This document shows, in pieces, positions 39,720-48,415 of a stretch of DNA of 50,159 nt. The notes beneath the pieces were generated by a model that was not told the DNA's origin, made no database searches, and saw only the letters and a program-made list of their open reading frames with translations. This stretch comes from Algiphilus sp. (GTDB lineage: Bacteria; Pseudomonadota; Gammaproteobacteria; Nevskiales; Nevskiaceae): positions 1 to 50,159 of the forward strand of contig NZ_JAGLEJ010000026.1 of the NCBI RefSeq assembly GCF_023145115.1. The letters run 5' to 3'. Position numbers and translations under genes: made by a program. Within the stretch, counting starts at the first letter, position 1. Every line of letters starts with the position of its first letter.

Positions 39720-41078
39720 CTAGCGCAGACCGAGGTCGCGCAGGCCGGCCGGACTGAAGTCCGCCGGCGTCCGCTCGATGGGCTTGTAGACGGTCTCCTT
39801 GTCGTTGCGCAGCGACAGCGCGATGTAGCGGCCGGACTGCAGGTCGTGCTTGACCTCCATGCCGGGGGCCAGGAAGGGAATGTCGTAGTAGGCGTACTTG
39901 TGATCCTCGTCCACGCGCCAGAGCTGATCGCGGTTGTCGTACTTGTCGGTGACCGCGATGCCCCAGCTGTCCTCGTCGAGATAGAACATGCGGCGCTTGT
40001 AGATGTGCGACGTGCCTTCCTTGAGGTTGGCCTCCACCACCCAGACGCGGTGCAGCTCGTAGCGCAGCGGCTCCGGATTGACGTGGTTCGGACGCACCAT
40101 CTCCTCCACCGACAGCGTCGGCCCGTTGGCCTCGTAGCTGTTGTAGGGGATGTACATCTCCTTCTTGCCGTGCAGCGTCCACTCGTAGCGGTCGGTGGCA
40201 CCGTTGTACATGCCGAAGTCGTCGTTGGTGCGCAGCGCGTCCGCCGCCGTCCCCGGGTTGTCGTAGGCCACGTTGGGCGCCAGCCGCACGCGACGCTGCC
40301 CCGGGTTGTAGGTCCAGGCGCGACGCGGCTGCTTGACCTGGTTGGCGTACTCGTAGACCAGCAGCGCGCTGCCGGCCAGGCGCGGAGGTTCGCGGATGAC
40401 CTGCAGGAAGTAGAACAGCAGGTTGTCCTCGCGCTCGCTGGGCGACTTGTCCTGGTTGCTGTAGACGAAGTCGTACTCGTAGTCGAAGTCGACCAGGGTG
40501 TAGTCGCCGCCCTGCGTGACCGCCGCCTGCTCCCAGGTGGTGGCGTAGGTGTCGCCGCGGTAGTGCGTCAGGTGATTCCAGATCGCCTCGAGGCCGGACT
40601 GCGGAATGGGGAACGGCACGCCGCCGGTGGTGCCCTCGAAGCCGTTGCCGCCCTCGACCAGCTCCACCTTGGTGGCGTTGGTCTTCGTCTCCTCGTAGAT
40701 GCCTTCCGGATAGGCCGCGGAGCGGCGCGTCGGATAGACGTGCATCTTCCAGGTCGGGTAGCGCTTGAGCAGCGCGATCTGGCCGGCGCTCAGGTTCTCC
40801 TCGTACTTTTCGTAGTTCTTGCCGGTGATGGTGAAGAGGCGCTCGTCGTCGGCATAGGGATCGGGGTAGTGCCCGCCCTTCTCGAAGTCGGGGTGCACCT
40901 CGGTGAGGCCGCCATCCCACGCCGGGATGGTGCCCGCCTCGTTGCCGGCGCGCTCGGCGCCGATGGGAGTCAGGTCCTGACCGAGTCGCTGGGCCTCCTC
41001 TTCCGAAACGGCGCCGAAGGCGGTCGCCGTCACGGAGCCCAGCAGCAGCGCGGTCAGTGTTTGCTTGATGGTCATCAT
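39720..41078 (-). CDS. DUF1329 exported protein, LolA-like fold
   Basis: A periplasmic protein of 452 residues. The signal peptide MMTIKQTLTALLLGSVTATA cleaves near AFG-AV. The mature part begins VSEEEAQRLGQDLTPIGAER and has family blocks such as AGNEAGTIPAWDGGL, YPTRRSAAYPEG and RRAWTYNPGQRRVRLAPNV. DUF1329 is annotated as outer-membrane-lipoprotein-sorting-like. Together with DUF1302 it recurs in hydrocarbon- and steroid-degrading proteobacteria, often near RND/MMPL transporters. The pair is in one operon here. Lipid or hydrophobic-compound transfer across the periplasm is inferred, not shown. Confidence 0.9.
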   Translation of the reverse strand: MMTIKQTLTALLLGSVTATAFGAVSEEEAQRLGQDLTPIGAERAGNEAGTIPAWDGGLTEVHPDFEKGGHYPDPYADDERLFTITGKNYEKYEENLSAGQIALLKRYPTWKMHVYPTRRSAAYPEGIYEETKTNATKVELVEGGNGFEGTTGGVPFPIPQSGLEAIWNHLTHYRGDTYATTWEQAAVTQGGDYTLVDFDYEYDFVYSNQDKSPSEREDNLLFYFLQVIREPPRLAGSALLVYEYANQVKQPRRAWTYNPGQRRVRLAPNVAYDNPGTAADALRTNDDFGMYNGATDRYEWTLHGKKEMYIPYNSYEANGPTLSVEEMVRPNHVNPEPLRYELHRVWVVEANLKEGTSHIYKRRMFYLDEDSWGIAVTDKYDNRDQLWRVDEDHKYAYYDIPFLAPGMEVKHDLQSGRYIALSLRNDKETVYKPIERTPADFSPAGLRDLGLR

Positions 41079-41103
41079 GTGCGTCTTCCCGTGCTGGTGG
41101 TGA

Positions 41104-42972
41104 TCAGAAGGAGTAGGAAACGCTCGCGCTCACGAAATCGCGATCGATGTTCCCGTTCGCGTGCGTGGCCCAGGTCTGCGGCTGCCCGTCGGCGGCAGGC
41201 GCGGGATCCTCGCCCCGGAAGACCTCACCACCGAAGTAGCTGGTGTAGCTGATGTCGACGCCCCAGTCCTGGAGGTAGTTGAATCCGAGACCCACGGTGA
41301 CCGCCATCTGCTCCTCGGTGAAGTTGGGGCCGACGCCGTTGACGTCGTGGGAGAACGCGAGCCGCGGCGAGGCGGTGACGGCACCCACGAGGTTGTCGTA
41401 GTCGAAGCGGCCCAGGATGCGGTAGCCCCAGGACGTGCTGGTGGCGAAGCCGCCGGGCTGGGTCGATCCGCCGGACAGCGCGGTGCCGGGGAAGCCGGGC
41501 GTCTGCTCGCCGCCACCCGGCGCCGGCAGCGACACGCCGGGCCCGTTGAAGATGAAGCCGTCGGGCAGGTCGAGATAGTTGACGCCGACCTCGCCGAGCA
41601 TGACGAACTGGCTGGCGCCGAAGGTGGGCCCGAAGCTCTGCGTCGCGGTCATCTGCCACTGATGCGCGTCGACGCGCTCGTAGCCCTGCACGATCTCGCC
41701 GTTCTGCACGTACCCGCCACGCGTGTCGGCGAGGTTGTTGGCGATGTTCGCGGCATCCGGCCCCGCCAGTGGCGAAGCGTCCAGTGCCTGCAGGAACACG
41801 TCGATGGCCGCGAGCTGCAGCGGAAGGTTCGGGCGGTAGGAGTACTCGCCCTGCAGGGCGACACCGAACGGGCCGAGGGTGTTGAAGCTCAGGCCGAACA
41901 GATCGACATTCTCCGGATACTCGATGATGTAGGTGCCGGTCTGCGCGCCCAGCGGCGCGCGGTCGCCAGCCGCGTTGGCGTAGGCAACGGGAGCACCCTT
42001 GCGCGTCGAGAAGATCGGCAGGCGGCTGTCGTAGTTCAGGTAATAGATGCCGAACTCGGTGCTGTTGAGCGCGGGCGCGAAGTAGCGGAAGGCAATGCCG
42101 TACTGCTGATCGCCCTCGGGTCGGTCGACGTACTCGCGATCGAACCAGAGCTGCGCCTCGCCGTCGCCCGATGCGACCGGTATGGGCGCGCGGTTGTCGT
42201 CCGCCCGGCGCCCCAGTCCCAGGAAGGCCTTGTCGCCGTCTATGGGGGCGAAATCGTTGGTCGAGAAGTAGGCGTAGCGCGGGTCGATCTCGATCTCGTC
42301 GAAGTCGGCGATGTAGAGCGCCTCCATGCTCAGGTTGCGCGTGAGCGTGTAGCTGACGTGCGCCATCGGCGACGGGATCAGCGCATCGCGCAGACGCGAG
42401 CCGGGCGAGCGCAGCGCCGACACGTCGATCGCGTTGATGACGTTGATGCCGTTCTGGATGAAGGTGGATTCGCCCCAGCTCACCACTTGGCGGCCGACGC
42501 GGATGCGCAGGCTGCGGTCGAAGACGCGGAATCGGCCCTGGACGAAGAGGTCCAGGAGGTCGTTGACGCGCCCCTCGCGCGACTCGCCCTTCGGACCCAG
42601 CGGGCTGGAGCTGCCGCGCGCCTTGAAGTCGTAAGCGAAGCGGAAGCGGGTGAAGAACGCGAAGTTCTCCCAGTTGGCGACCAGCTCGTGGGATGACGCC
42701 GCGACGGCGGAGGTCACGTCGCCGGCGTCCCAGACGAGGTTGCCGTCGTCGCCGTTGACCGAGCGGGCCGTGCCGCGCTCGCCCTCGTAGAAGTTCGCTA
42801 TGCCGTAGTTCTTAGGATCCGGATCCTGGGTCCGGACGGTCGCGCCCAGGGACAATCGGGTATCGAAGCTGCCGGTGATGTCACCGAACTCGTAGCTGAT
42901 GGCATGGGCCTGGAAGCTGCCCGCAAAGCCCAGCAGCACCAACCAGCGCAACTGGCGGATGGATATGGCCAC
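41104..42972 (-). CDS. DUF1302 outer-membrane beta-barrel protein
   Basis: A large predicted barrel of 622 residues. The signal peptide (LVLLGFAGSFQAHA, mature from ISYEFGDITGSFD) precedes the usual DUF1302 opening, in which FDTRLSLGATVRTQDPDP leads into a region ending WDAGDVTSAVAASSHEL. Repeated barrel strands follow, with RVGRQVVSWGESTFIQNGIN and a C-terminus ending SASVSYSF, a proper terminal Phe for barrel insertion. DUF1329 follows 25 bases downstream. The two probably form an outer-membrane/periplasm transfer pair; the cargo is unknown. Confidence 0.9.
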   Translation of the reverse strand: MAISIRQLRWLVLLGFAGSFQAHAISYEFGDITGSFDTRLSLGATVRTQDPDPKNYGIANFYEGERGTARSVNGDDGNLVWDAGDVTSAVAASSHELVANWENFAFFTRFRFAYDFKARGSSSPLGPKGESREGRVNDLLDLFVQGRFRVFDRSLRIRVGRQVVSWGESTFIQNGINVINAIDVSALRSPGSRLRDALIPSPMAHVSYTLTRNLSMEALYIADFDEIEIDPRYAYFSTNDFAPIDGDKAFLGLGRRADDNRAPIPVASGDGEAQLWFDREYVDRPEGDQQYGIAFRYFAPALNSTEFGIYYLNYDSRLPIFSTRKGAPVAYANAAGDRAPLGAQTGTYIIEYPENVDLFGLSFNTLGPFGVALQGEYSYRPNLPLQLAAIDVFLQALDASPLAGPDAANIANNLADTRGGYVQNGEIVQGYERVDAHQWQMTATQSFGPTFGASQFVMLGEVGVNYLDLPDGFIFNGPGVSLPAPGGGEQTPGFPGTALSGGSTQPGGFATSTSWGYRILGRFDYDNLVGAVTASPRLAFSHDVNGVGPNFTEEQMAVTVGLGFNYLQDWGVDISYTSYFGGEVFRGEDPAPAADGQPQTWATHANGNIDRDFVSASVSYSF

Positions 42973-43124
42973 GGCGTGTCTCCTCGTCTCGCAGGTATGT
43001 CGTTGTTCGAGGCCGCATCTTCGTGCGTCCCGGAAGCAACATACTCCTGTGTGATCGGGGGGAAAAGCCCGTCAGTGACAATGCTGCACGGCACCATCGC
43101 GACGGCACCGCAGTGGCGTGCAGG

Positions 43125-44681
43125 TCAGGCCATGCCGAGCCGATAACCGGTAGCTTTCAGCTGACCGGCCTCGCGCTCGAGATCCGCGCGCGTGAGCGGG
43201 TTGTTCTCCAGCCAGAGGCCGGGCAGCTCGAGATTGAGCGCGTTGCGCGAGGCGCGCAGCCGGAAGTCGGGCACCACGCCCGGCTTGCGGGAGCGGTTGA
43301 GCAGATAGGCCATGCGCAGCAGGATCGCGAGCCGCTTCACGGGCTGCGCCCAGACGGTGGGCACGCCGTCGAGCACGTTCGACGACAGCTTGCCGCGGTG
43401 CAGGCGCACGAGCACCGACACCAGCTTCTGCTCGGTCTGCGAGAAGCCCTGGATGTCGCTGTTGCGCAGGATGTACTCGCCGTGCTTGTGATACGACGCG
43501 TGCGAGATGGAGAGTCCGACCTCGTGCAGCAACGCGGCCCATTCCAGCAGGCGGGCGTGCTGCGGCTGGGTCAGCTCCCAGCTCTCGGCGACCTGGTCGA
43601 GGGCGTGGCGCGCAGTCTCGACGACGTCGCGGGCGTGCGCCTCGTCGACGGCATACCGGCGCGCCGTCGCCAGCACGCTCTCGCTGCGGATGGCGTCGCC
43701 GCCGTTGCGCTCGCAGAGGTCGTAGATGAGTCCCTCGCGCAGCGCCCGCTCCGAGGTGCGCATGCGCTCGATGCCGAGGCTGTCGAAGATGCCGGCAAGC
43801 GCCGCGACACCGCCGGCGAATACCGGCCTGCGATCGTCGCGCAACCCGTCGAAGCGGATGGCGCTGATCCGGCCGGTATCGATGAGCAGCTCGACGAGCT
43901 TGTCGAGCCCGTCGCGCGTGATCGCGTCGTCGCTCCAGCCCCGGGCCATGAGGACCCGCCAGATCCCGCGCACGGTGCCGGACGAGCCGATCACCATGTC
44001 CCAGCCGGCCTCGCGGTAGGAGCGTTCCAGATACTCGAGCTCGACGCGAGCGGCGAGACGCGCCGCATTGAAGCGCTTGCGCGTGATCTGGCCATCGTCG
44101 AAGAAGCGCTGGGTATGCACCACGCAGCCCAGCGCCACGCTCTCCAGCAGCTGCGGGCCACGCTGATCGCCGATCACCAGCTCGGTGCTGCCGCCGCCGA
44201 TGTCGACGACGAGACTGCGCTGCATGTCCGCCTCGAGCCCGCGCGTCACGCCCTCGTAGACCAGTCGGGCTTCCTCGGCGCCCGAGATCACCTCGATGTC
44301 GTGGCCCAGCGCGGCCTCGGCGGTCTCGATGAACGCCGCTCCCTGATACATCTCCCGCAGCGTGTTGGTGCCCACCACGCGGACCCGGTTCTCGGGCAGA
44401 TGCTGGATGCGCTCCCCGAACCGCCCCAGACAGGCCAGCGCGCGCGAGCGGGCATCGGCCGACAGCCGCTGGTCGGCGTCCAGCCCGGCGGCCAGCCGAA
44501 CCGGTTCGCGCAGACGATCCATCACCTGCATCAGCCCGTCCTCGCCGACACGCGCCACGAGCAGATGGAAGCTGTTGGATCCGAGGTCGACCGCGGCGAA
44601 GTCGCGGGTCGATCCACCGGAGGCCGCGGCCGCGCTATCGGCGGCGCTGGAAGTACGCATGCGCGTTCCGGCATCGGTCAT
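43125..44681 (-). CDS. Ppx/GppA exopolyphosphatase family protein
   Basis: An actin-fold phosphatase of 518 residues hydrolysing terminal phosphate of polyphosphate or pppGpp. The first phosphate loop is FAAVDLGSNSFHLLVARV and the second is SLVVDIGGGSTELVIG. GCVVHTQRFFDDGQ and the HD-like C-terminal domain (HARLLEWAALLHEVGLSISH) are also present. Length fits Ppx (E. coli 513) or GppA (494); I cannot choose between them from sequence alone. Start 44681 is used; a second ATG at 44660 removes seven residues. No ppk gene is adjacent. Confidence 0.93.
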   Translation of the reverse strand: MTDAGTRMRTSSAADSAAAASGGSTRDFAAVDLGSNSFHLLVARVGEDGLMQVMDRLREPVRLAAGLDADQRLSADARSRALACLGRFGERIQHLPENRVRVVGTNTLREMYQGAAFIETAEAALGHDIEVISGAEEARLVYEGVTRGLEADMQRSLVVDIGGGSTELVIGDQRGPQLLESVALGCVVHTQRFFDDGQITRKRFNAARLAARVELEYLERSYREAGWDMVIGSSGTVRGIWRVLMARGWSDDAITRDGLDKLVELLIDTGRISAIRFDGLRDDRRPVFAGGVAALAGIFDSLGIERMRTSERALREGLIYDLCERNGGDAIRSESVLATARRYAVDEAHARDVVETARHALDQVAESWELTQPQHARLLEWAALLHEVGLSISHASYHKHGEYILRNSDIQGFSQTEQKLVSVLVRLHRGKLSSNVLDGVPTVWAQPVKRLAILLRMAYLLNRSRKPGVVPDFRLRASRNALNLELPGLWLENNPLTRADLEREAGQLKATGYRLGMA

Positions 44682-44720
44682 GCCGGCACCATAGCAAAAG
44701 CCCGGCACGCCGCCGTCGTG

Positions 44721-44749
44721 TTGACCTCCTCGGGCGGTTCGGCGATCAT
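44721..44749 (+). promoter_or_regulatory. Weak sigma-70 promoter candidate for cytochrome pair
   Basis: TTGACC (44721-44726) and GATCAT (44744-44749) are spaced 17 bases, 66 bases before the first cytochrome ATG. The -35 is good and the -10 poor. Confidence 0.3.
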
Positions 44750-44814
44750 TGCGCCCCATTTTTGGCACCCCCGGACGCCCCTGCAGGGCATCCTCTGTCG
44801 GAGTCTTTTTTGAG

Positions 44815-45135
44815 ATGAGAGGTCTGAGCGCACTGGCCGTCGCCATCGCCGCCCTGGTCAGCTCGGTTGCAGCGGCTTCCGGTGACCCCGAGCATGGCGC
44901 CGTGCTGTCGAACACTTGCATGGGCTGCCACGGCATCCCCGGGTACAACAACGTGTACCCGACCTACAGCGTGCCCAAGCTCGGCGGCCAGAACGCGGAG
45001 TATCTCGTCTCGGCCCTGAAGGCGTACCGCGCCGGCGATCGCCAGCATCCCACGATGCGGGCCCAGGCCGGCCCGATGACGGACCAGGAAATCGCCGATA
45101 TCGCCGCCTTCTTCTCCCAGGCGCCGAAGCGCTGA
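44815..45135 (+). CDS. Monoheme cytochrome c (c4/c553-like domain)
   Basis: A periplasmic electron carrier of 106 residues. The signal peptide ends near VAAASG, and heme is bound at CMGCH (35-39). Downstream, LGGQNAEYLVSALKAYRAG and MTDQEIADIAAFFSQ match one half of a cytochrome c4. Met55 or a later Met in the MRAQAGPM segment would be the sixth ligand. GGAG lies upstream of the ATG at 11-base spacing. The second cytochrome begins 22 bases later and has a similar domain, so the two resemble a diheme c4 split into separate proteins. Confidence 0.9.
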   Translation: MRGLSALAVAIAALVSSVAAASGDPEHGAVLSNTCMGCHGIPGYNNVYPTYSVPKLGGQNAEYLVSALKAYRAGDRQHPTMRAQAGPMTDQEIADIAAFFSQAPKR

Positions 45136-45157
45136 AGCAGCCAGGTATTTCGACCCC

Positions 45158-45499
45158 ATGCGCAAGACCCTAGCCCTTCTCCTGCTCTGCGCCGCAGCCG
45201 GTGCCAGCGCCGAGGATCGCTCGCTCCAGGAGCTGGTCGCCACCTGCGCGGCCTGCCACGGCGAAAGCGGCAACAAGACCATCCAGCCGAGCTATCCGCT
45301 GCTCGCGGGCCAGCACGCCGACTACCTGGCGGCGGCGCTGGAGCAGTACCGTTCCGGCGCCCGCAAGAACGCCGTCATGAACGGCCAGGCGGCCAACCTG
45401 AGCGACCGCGAGATCAAGGCGCTGGCGCGCTACTACTCGCGGCAGGAATCGGTGGTCTACACGCCGGCCTACTCCGCCGAGACCGCCGGCACGCCCTGA
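45158..45499 (+). CDS. Second monoheme cytochrome c (c4/c553-like)
   Basis: A periplasmic monoheme cytochrome of 113 residues. The signal peptide ends at GASA-ED. Heme is bound at CAACH (30-34), followed by YPLLAGQHADYLAAALEQYR and the late LSDREIKALARYYS. It closely parallels the preceding protein and probably arose by tandem duplication of a c4-type domain. The last 31 bases overlap the end of the convergent hydrolase gene. It may pass electrons toward a terminal oxidase; no oxidase gene is present here. Confidence 0.9.
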   Translation: MRKTLALLLLCAAAGASAEDRSLQELVATCAACHGESGNKTIQPSYPLLAGQHADYLAAALEQYRSGARKNAVMNGQAANLSDREIKALARYYSRQESVVYTPAYSAETAGTP

Positions 45500-46521
45500 T
45501 CGTCCAGCGCCTGCACTAGCGCGGCATTGAACCGCTCGGGCGCCTCGATGTGCGGAAGGTGCCCCAGTTCGGGAAACGGGACGAGCACCGCGTCCGGAAT
45601 GCGCTCTGCCGCGCGAGAACCCAGTTCGGGGTAGCGCCCCAGGGTTTCGCGTACCGCCTCCGGCACCAGGTCCTTGCCGAGCGCCGTGCGATCGCGCTGG
45701 CCGATCAGCAGGGTCGTCGGCACGGCGATGTTCTCCAGCTCGTGCACCACCGGTTGCGTGTAGACCATGTCGTAGGTCAGCGCCTGCGCCCAGGCGACAC
45801 GCGCGACATCGTCCCCGCCGTACATCCCGGCCAGCATCCTGGCCCAGCGCGCGTAGGCCGGCTTCCATTCACCGAAGTAGTAGCTCGAGCGCTGATAGGC
45901 CTTGATGGCAGCGTAGTCCTTGCCGAGTTCGCGCTCGTACCACGCCGGCACACCGCGATACGGCACGCCCTTCGCCTTCCAGTCCTCGAGACCGATCGGA
46001 TTCACCAGCACCAGTTGCTGCGTGCGCTCCGGGTACATCAGCGCGAAGCGCATGGCCAGCATGCCGCCCATCGAATGGCCCACCACCGCCACCCGGTCGA
46101 CGGCGAGCGCGTCGAGCAGTACCCGCGTATTGGCCGCGAGCTGATGGAAGCTGTAGGCATAGGCTGCGGGCTTGCCGGACTTGCAGAAGCCGACCTGATC
46201 CGGAACGACCACCCGCATGCCGCGTGCGATCAGCGCCGCCGCGGTGTCCTCCCAGTAGGCGCCGCAGAAGTTCTTGCCGTGGAGAAGCAGCGCCACCGGT
46301 GCATCGCCTCCGCCCTGCGGACGGATATCCATGTAGGCCATCGCGACGTCACCGTGCGGACCGTCGAGCGCGATCCGCTCGACGGGATGCGGATAGTCGA
46401 AGGCCCCGAGATCCGCCCCCAGCACGGGCGCCTGCTCGCGCTCGGCCGCGGCGGCGCCGGTCAGCACGAGGCACAGCAGTCCGAATGCGCGGCACCGGAG
46501 GCCGGGGGAACGGCATTTCAT
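45469..46521 (-). CDS. Exported alpha/beta hydrolase
   Basis: A serine hydrolase of 350 residues with a signal peptide (RAFGLLCLVLTGAAAAE). The oxyanion motif is LLLHGKNFCGAYWED (about 78-92). The nucleophile is Ser150 in VGHSMGG, the likely acid is in LIGQRDRTALGKD, and the likely base is in FPELGHLPHIEAPE. The ATG at 46521 is chosen because AAAGG lies eight bases upstream; a further ATG at 46539 lacks one. The 3' end overlaps the second cytochrome gene by 31 bases. It is divergent from the DUF3649-PepSY operon. The substrate is unknown. Confidence 0.88.
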   Translation of the reverse strand: MKCRSPGLRCRAFGLLCLVLTGAAAAEREQAPVLGADLGAFDYPHPVERIALDGPHGDVAMAYMDIRPQGGGDAPVALLLHGKNFCGAYWEDTAAALIARGMRVVVPDQVGFCKSGKPAAYAYSFHQLAANTRVLLDALAVDRVAVVGHSMGGMLAMRFALMYPERTQQLVLVNPIGLEDWKAKGVPYRGVPAWYERELGKDYAAIKAYQRSSYYFGEWKPAYARWARMLAGMYGGDDVARVAWAQALTYDMVYTQPVVHELENIAVPTTLLIGQRDRTALGKDLVPEAVRETLGRYPELGSRAAERIPDAVLVPFPELGHLPHIEAPERFNAALVQALDDQGVPAVSAE

Positions 46522-46527
46522 GTCGCT

Positions 46528-46546
46528 AACCTTTATCATTTGTATT
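46528..46546. promoter_or_regulatory. Possible Fur-type site between divergent genes
   Basis: AACCTTTATCATTTGTATT is an AT-rich island in a GC-rich region and contains ATCATT, the core half of a Fur box. It overlaps the start zones of the divergent hydrolase and DUF3649 genes. Agreement with the 19-bp consensus is partial. Confidence 0.22.
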
Positions 46547-46547
46547 C

Positions 46548-46880
46548 ATGGTATCGAACCGCAGCGCGAGCGTGCACCGTAGAGCCTTCGCCCCGAGCGG
46601 CGTGGTGGAAGCGACCCTGCGCAGCATCGCGGCCCTGCCCCTGGCCTACATGGGTGCCACCGGCCTCACGGTCGCCGCCACCACGCTGCTGCGTCTCGCC
46701 GGTGTGGCGCGCGCCGAGGCGGTGGGCTGGCCGCTGTTCGCCTCTCTCCCCGTCTGGCTCGTGCTGGCGCTCTACGCCTTCGCCGCACAGCCGCTGTGGC
46801 GGGGCTGGCTGGCGTCCGCGCTGTGCGCTGCAACGGGTGCGCTCGCCGTCATCGCCACCGATGTCGGGGGCAGCCTGTGA
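46548..46880 (+). CDS. DUF3649-like small membrane protein
   Basis: An inner-membrane protein of 110 residues with about three hydrophobic helices (LRSIAALPLAYMGATGLTVA, WPLFASLPVWLVLALYAFA, WRGWLASALCAATGALAVIA). Size, topology and position before a PepSY-TM gene and a DUF3325 gene match the DUF3649 component of siderophore-uptake loci in Pseudomonas and relatives. The stop overlaps the PepSY GTG by four bases. No ribosome binding site stands out for the ATG. An accessory role in iron acquisition is inferred from gene order. Confidence 0.7.
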   Translation: MVSNRSASVHRRAFAPSGVVEATLRSIAALPLAYMGATGLTVAATTLLRLAGVARAEAVGWPLFASLPVWLVLALYAFAAQPLWRGWLASALCAATGALAVIATDVGGSL

Positions 46881-48415
46881 CGCGCTCGCTCCGGCAATCG
46901 ATGAACCTGCTGCACACCTGGGCCGGCATCCTCTTCGGCGGCCTCGTGTTCCTGATCTTCTTCATGGGCACCATCTCGGTATTCGACGACGAGCTCGACC
47001 GCTGGATGATGCCGCAGACCCGGGCGGCGGCGACCGGCGACGTCGGCTACGACGCCGCGCTCGCCACCGTTCTCGGCGATCTGGAGGTCGAGGACGAACC
47101 GGTGTTCCTGTACCCGCCGAGCCCGCGCCGACCGGTCTACGCGGCTCACTACCACGGCCCCGGCGATACCCACCTTCAGCGCTTCGTGGACCCCGGCACC
47201 GGCGAGATGCTGCCCCCGCCGGGCACGCTCGGTGCCGGCGGGTTCTTCTACCCGATGCACTACGGCCTGCATCTCGACAAGGCGGGCATGCCGATGCTCG
47301 GGTACTGGATCGTCGGGCTCGCCGCCATGGTGGTGCTGGCGATGTCCGTGTCCGGCGTCATCGTGCACCGGCGCATCCTGCGCGATCTGTTCAGCTTCCG
47401 CGCCGAACGCGCCCGCGGCCGCGCACTGCTCGATCTGCACAACATCGGCGGCGTCATGGCCCTGCCGTTCCTGTTCGTCATGACGCTGTCGGGCCTGATC
47501 ATCTTCGCCCACATGCACATGCCGGCGGGCGTGCTGGCGGCCTACCCCGATGCGGATACCTTCTTCCACGACGCGTTCCCGCACCCGGACCGGGAGCCCG
47601 CCGGCCGCCCCGGGGCGCTGGCCTCGGTCGATGCCATGGTGGCCGAGGCCGACCGCATCTGGGGCGGCGGCCGGCCGCTGGGCATCGGTGTCATCCACCC
47701 GGGCGACGCCGACGCCTATGTGGCGATGTACCGGTACACCGGCGACACCATCGGCTACGACTACGAACAGCTCACCTTCGACGGCGCATCCGGCGCGCTC
47801 ATGCATCACCAGCGCGTCGGTCCGGCGATGACGGTCTACCGGTTCCTGACCGGCCTGCACATCGCGATGTTCGACCACTGGTCCGTGCTCTGGCTGTACT
47901 TCCTGATGGGGCTGTGCTGCTGCGCCGTCATCGCCACCGGCTTCCTGGTCTGGCTCGACAAGCGCGCGCAGCGCGCCGGTCGCCTCGGTTACCGGATCGT
48001 GCAGGCAGTGGGCGGCGCATCGACCGCCGGCCTCGCACTGGCGACGGTCGCGATGCTCGCCGCCAACCGCCTGCTGCCCGACATGCCGGGACGCGCGGAT
48101 ACCGAGATCGCGGTCTTCCTCGGCGCCTGGGGCTGCAGCCTGCTCGCCGGACTTCTCCGCCCCGGGATGCCGCACCTGCGCCTGCAGCTCGGCGCGCTTG
48201 CGGCGGGACTCTGCGCCCTGCCGCTGCTCAATGCGCTGACCACCGGCGACCATCTGCTGCGCACGGTGTCGCGCGGCGACTGGGCCACCGCCGGATGCGA
48301 CCTCGCGTTCATCACCTTCGGGCTGCTGAGCGCGGGCGCCTGGCGCGCGCTGTTGCCGCGTCACGGAACGACGGCGGTGACGCGCGCCGACGCCATCCGG
48401 GGCAGCGCGGCGTGA
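46877..48415 (+). CDS. PepSY-TM domain membrane protein (iron uptake, FoxB-like)
   Basis: A multi-pass PepSY-associated TM protein of 512 residues. The N-terminal NLLHTWAGILFGGLVFLIFF has the conserved His after the start. Other family blocks are FFYPMHYGLHLDKAGMPMLG, LLDLHNIGGVMALPFLFVMT, FLTGLHIAMFDHWSVLWLYF and several C-terminal helices. Conserved membrane His residues suggest heme binding, as proposed for ferric-siderophore reductases of this family. A GTG start at 46877 overlaps the DUF3649 stop; ATG 46901 is an alternative. The stop overlaps the DUF3325 gene. A TonB receptor gene is missing. Confidence 0.9.
   Translation: MTRSLRQSMNLLHTWAGILFGGLVFLIFFMGTISVFDDELDRWMMPQTRAAATGDVGYDAALATVLGDLEVEDEPVFLYPPSPRRPVYAAHYHGPGDTHLQRFVDPGTGEMLPPPGTLGAGGFFYPMHYGLHLDKAGMPMLGYWIVGLAAMVVLAMSVSGVIVHRRILRDLFSFRAERARGRALLDLHNIGGVMALPFLFVMTLSGLIIFAHMHMPAGVLAAYPDADTFFHDAFPHPDREPAGRPGALASVDAMVAEADRIWGGGRPLGIGVIHPGDADAYVAMYRYTGDTIGYDYEQLTFDGASGALMHHQRVGPAMTVYRFLTGLHIAMFDHWSVLWLYFLMGLCCCAVIATGFLVWLDKRAQRAGRLGYRIVQAVGGASTAGLALATVAMLAANRLLPDMPGRADTEIAVFLGAWGCSLLAGLLRPGMPHLRLQLGALAAGLCALPLLNALTTGDHLLRTVSRGDWATAGCDLAFITFGLLSAGAWRALLPRHGTTAVTRADAIRGSAA

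Noticed and set aside
36493..40920. A single 1475-codon minus-strand frame
   Set aside because: Only its last 172 codons (LptE) are real; the rest runs through leuS and DUF1329 in the wrong frame.
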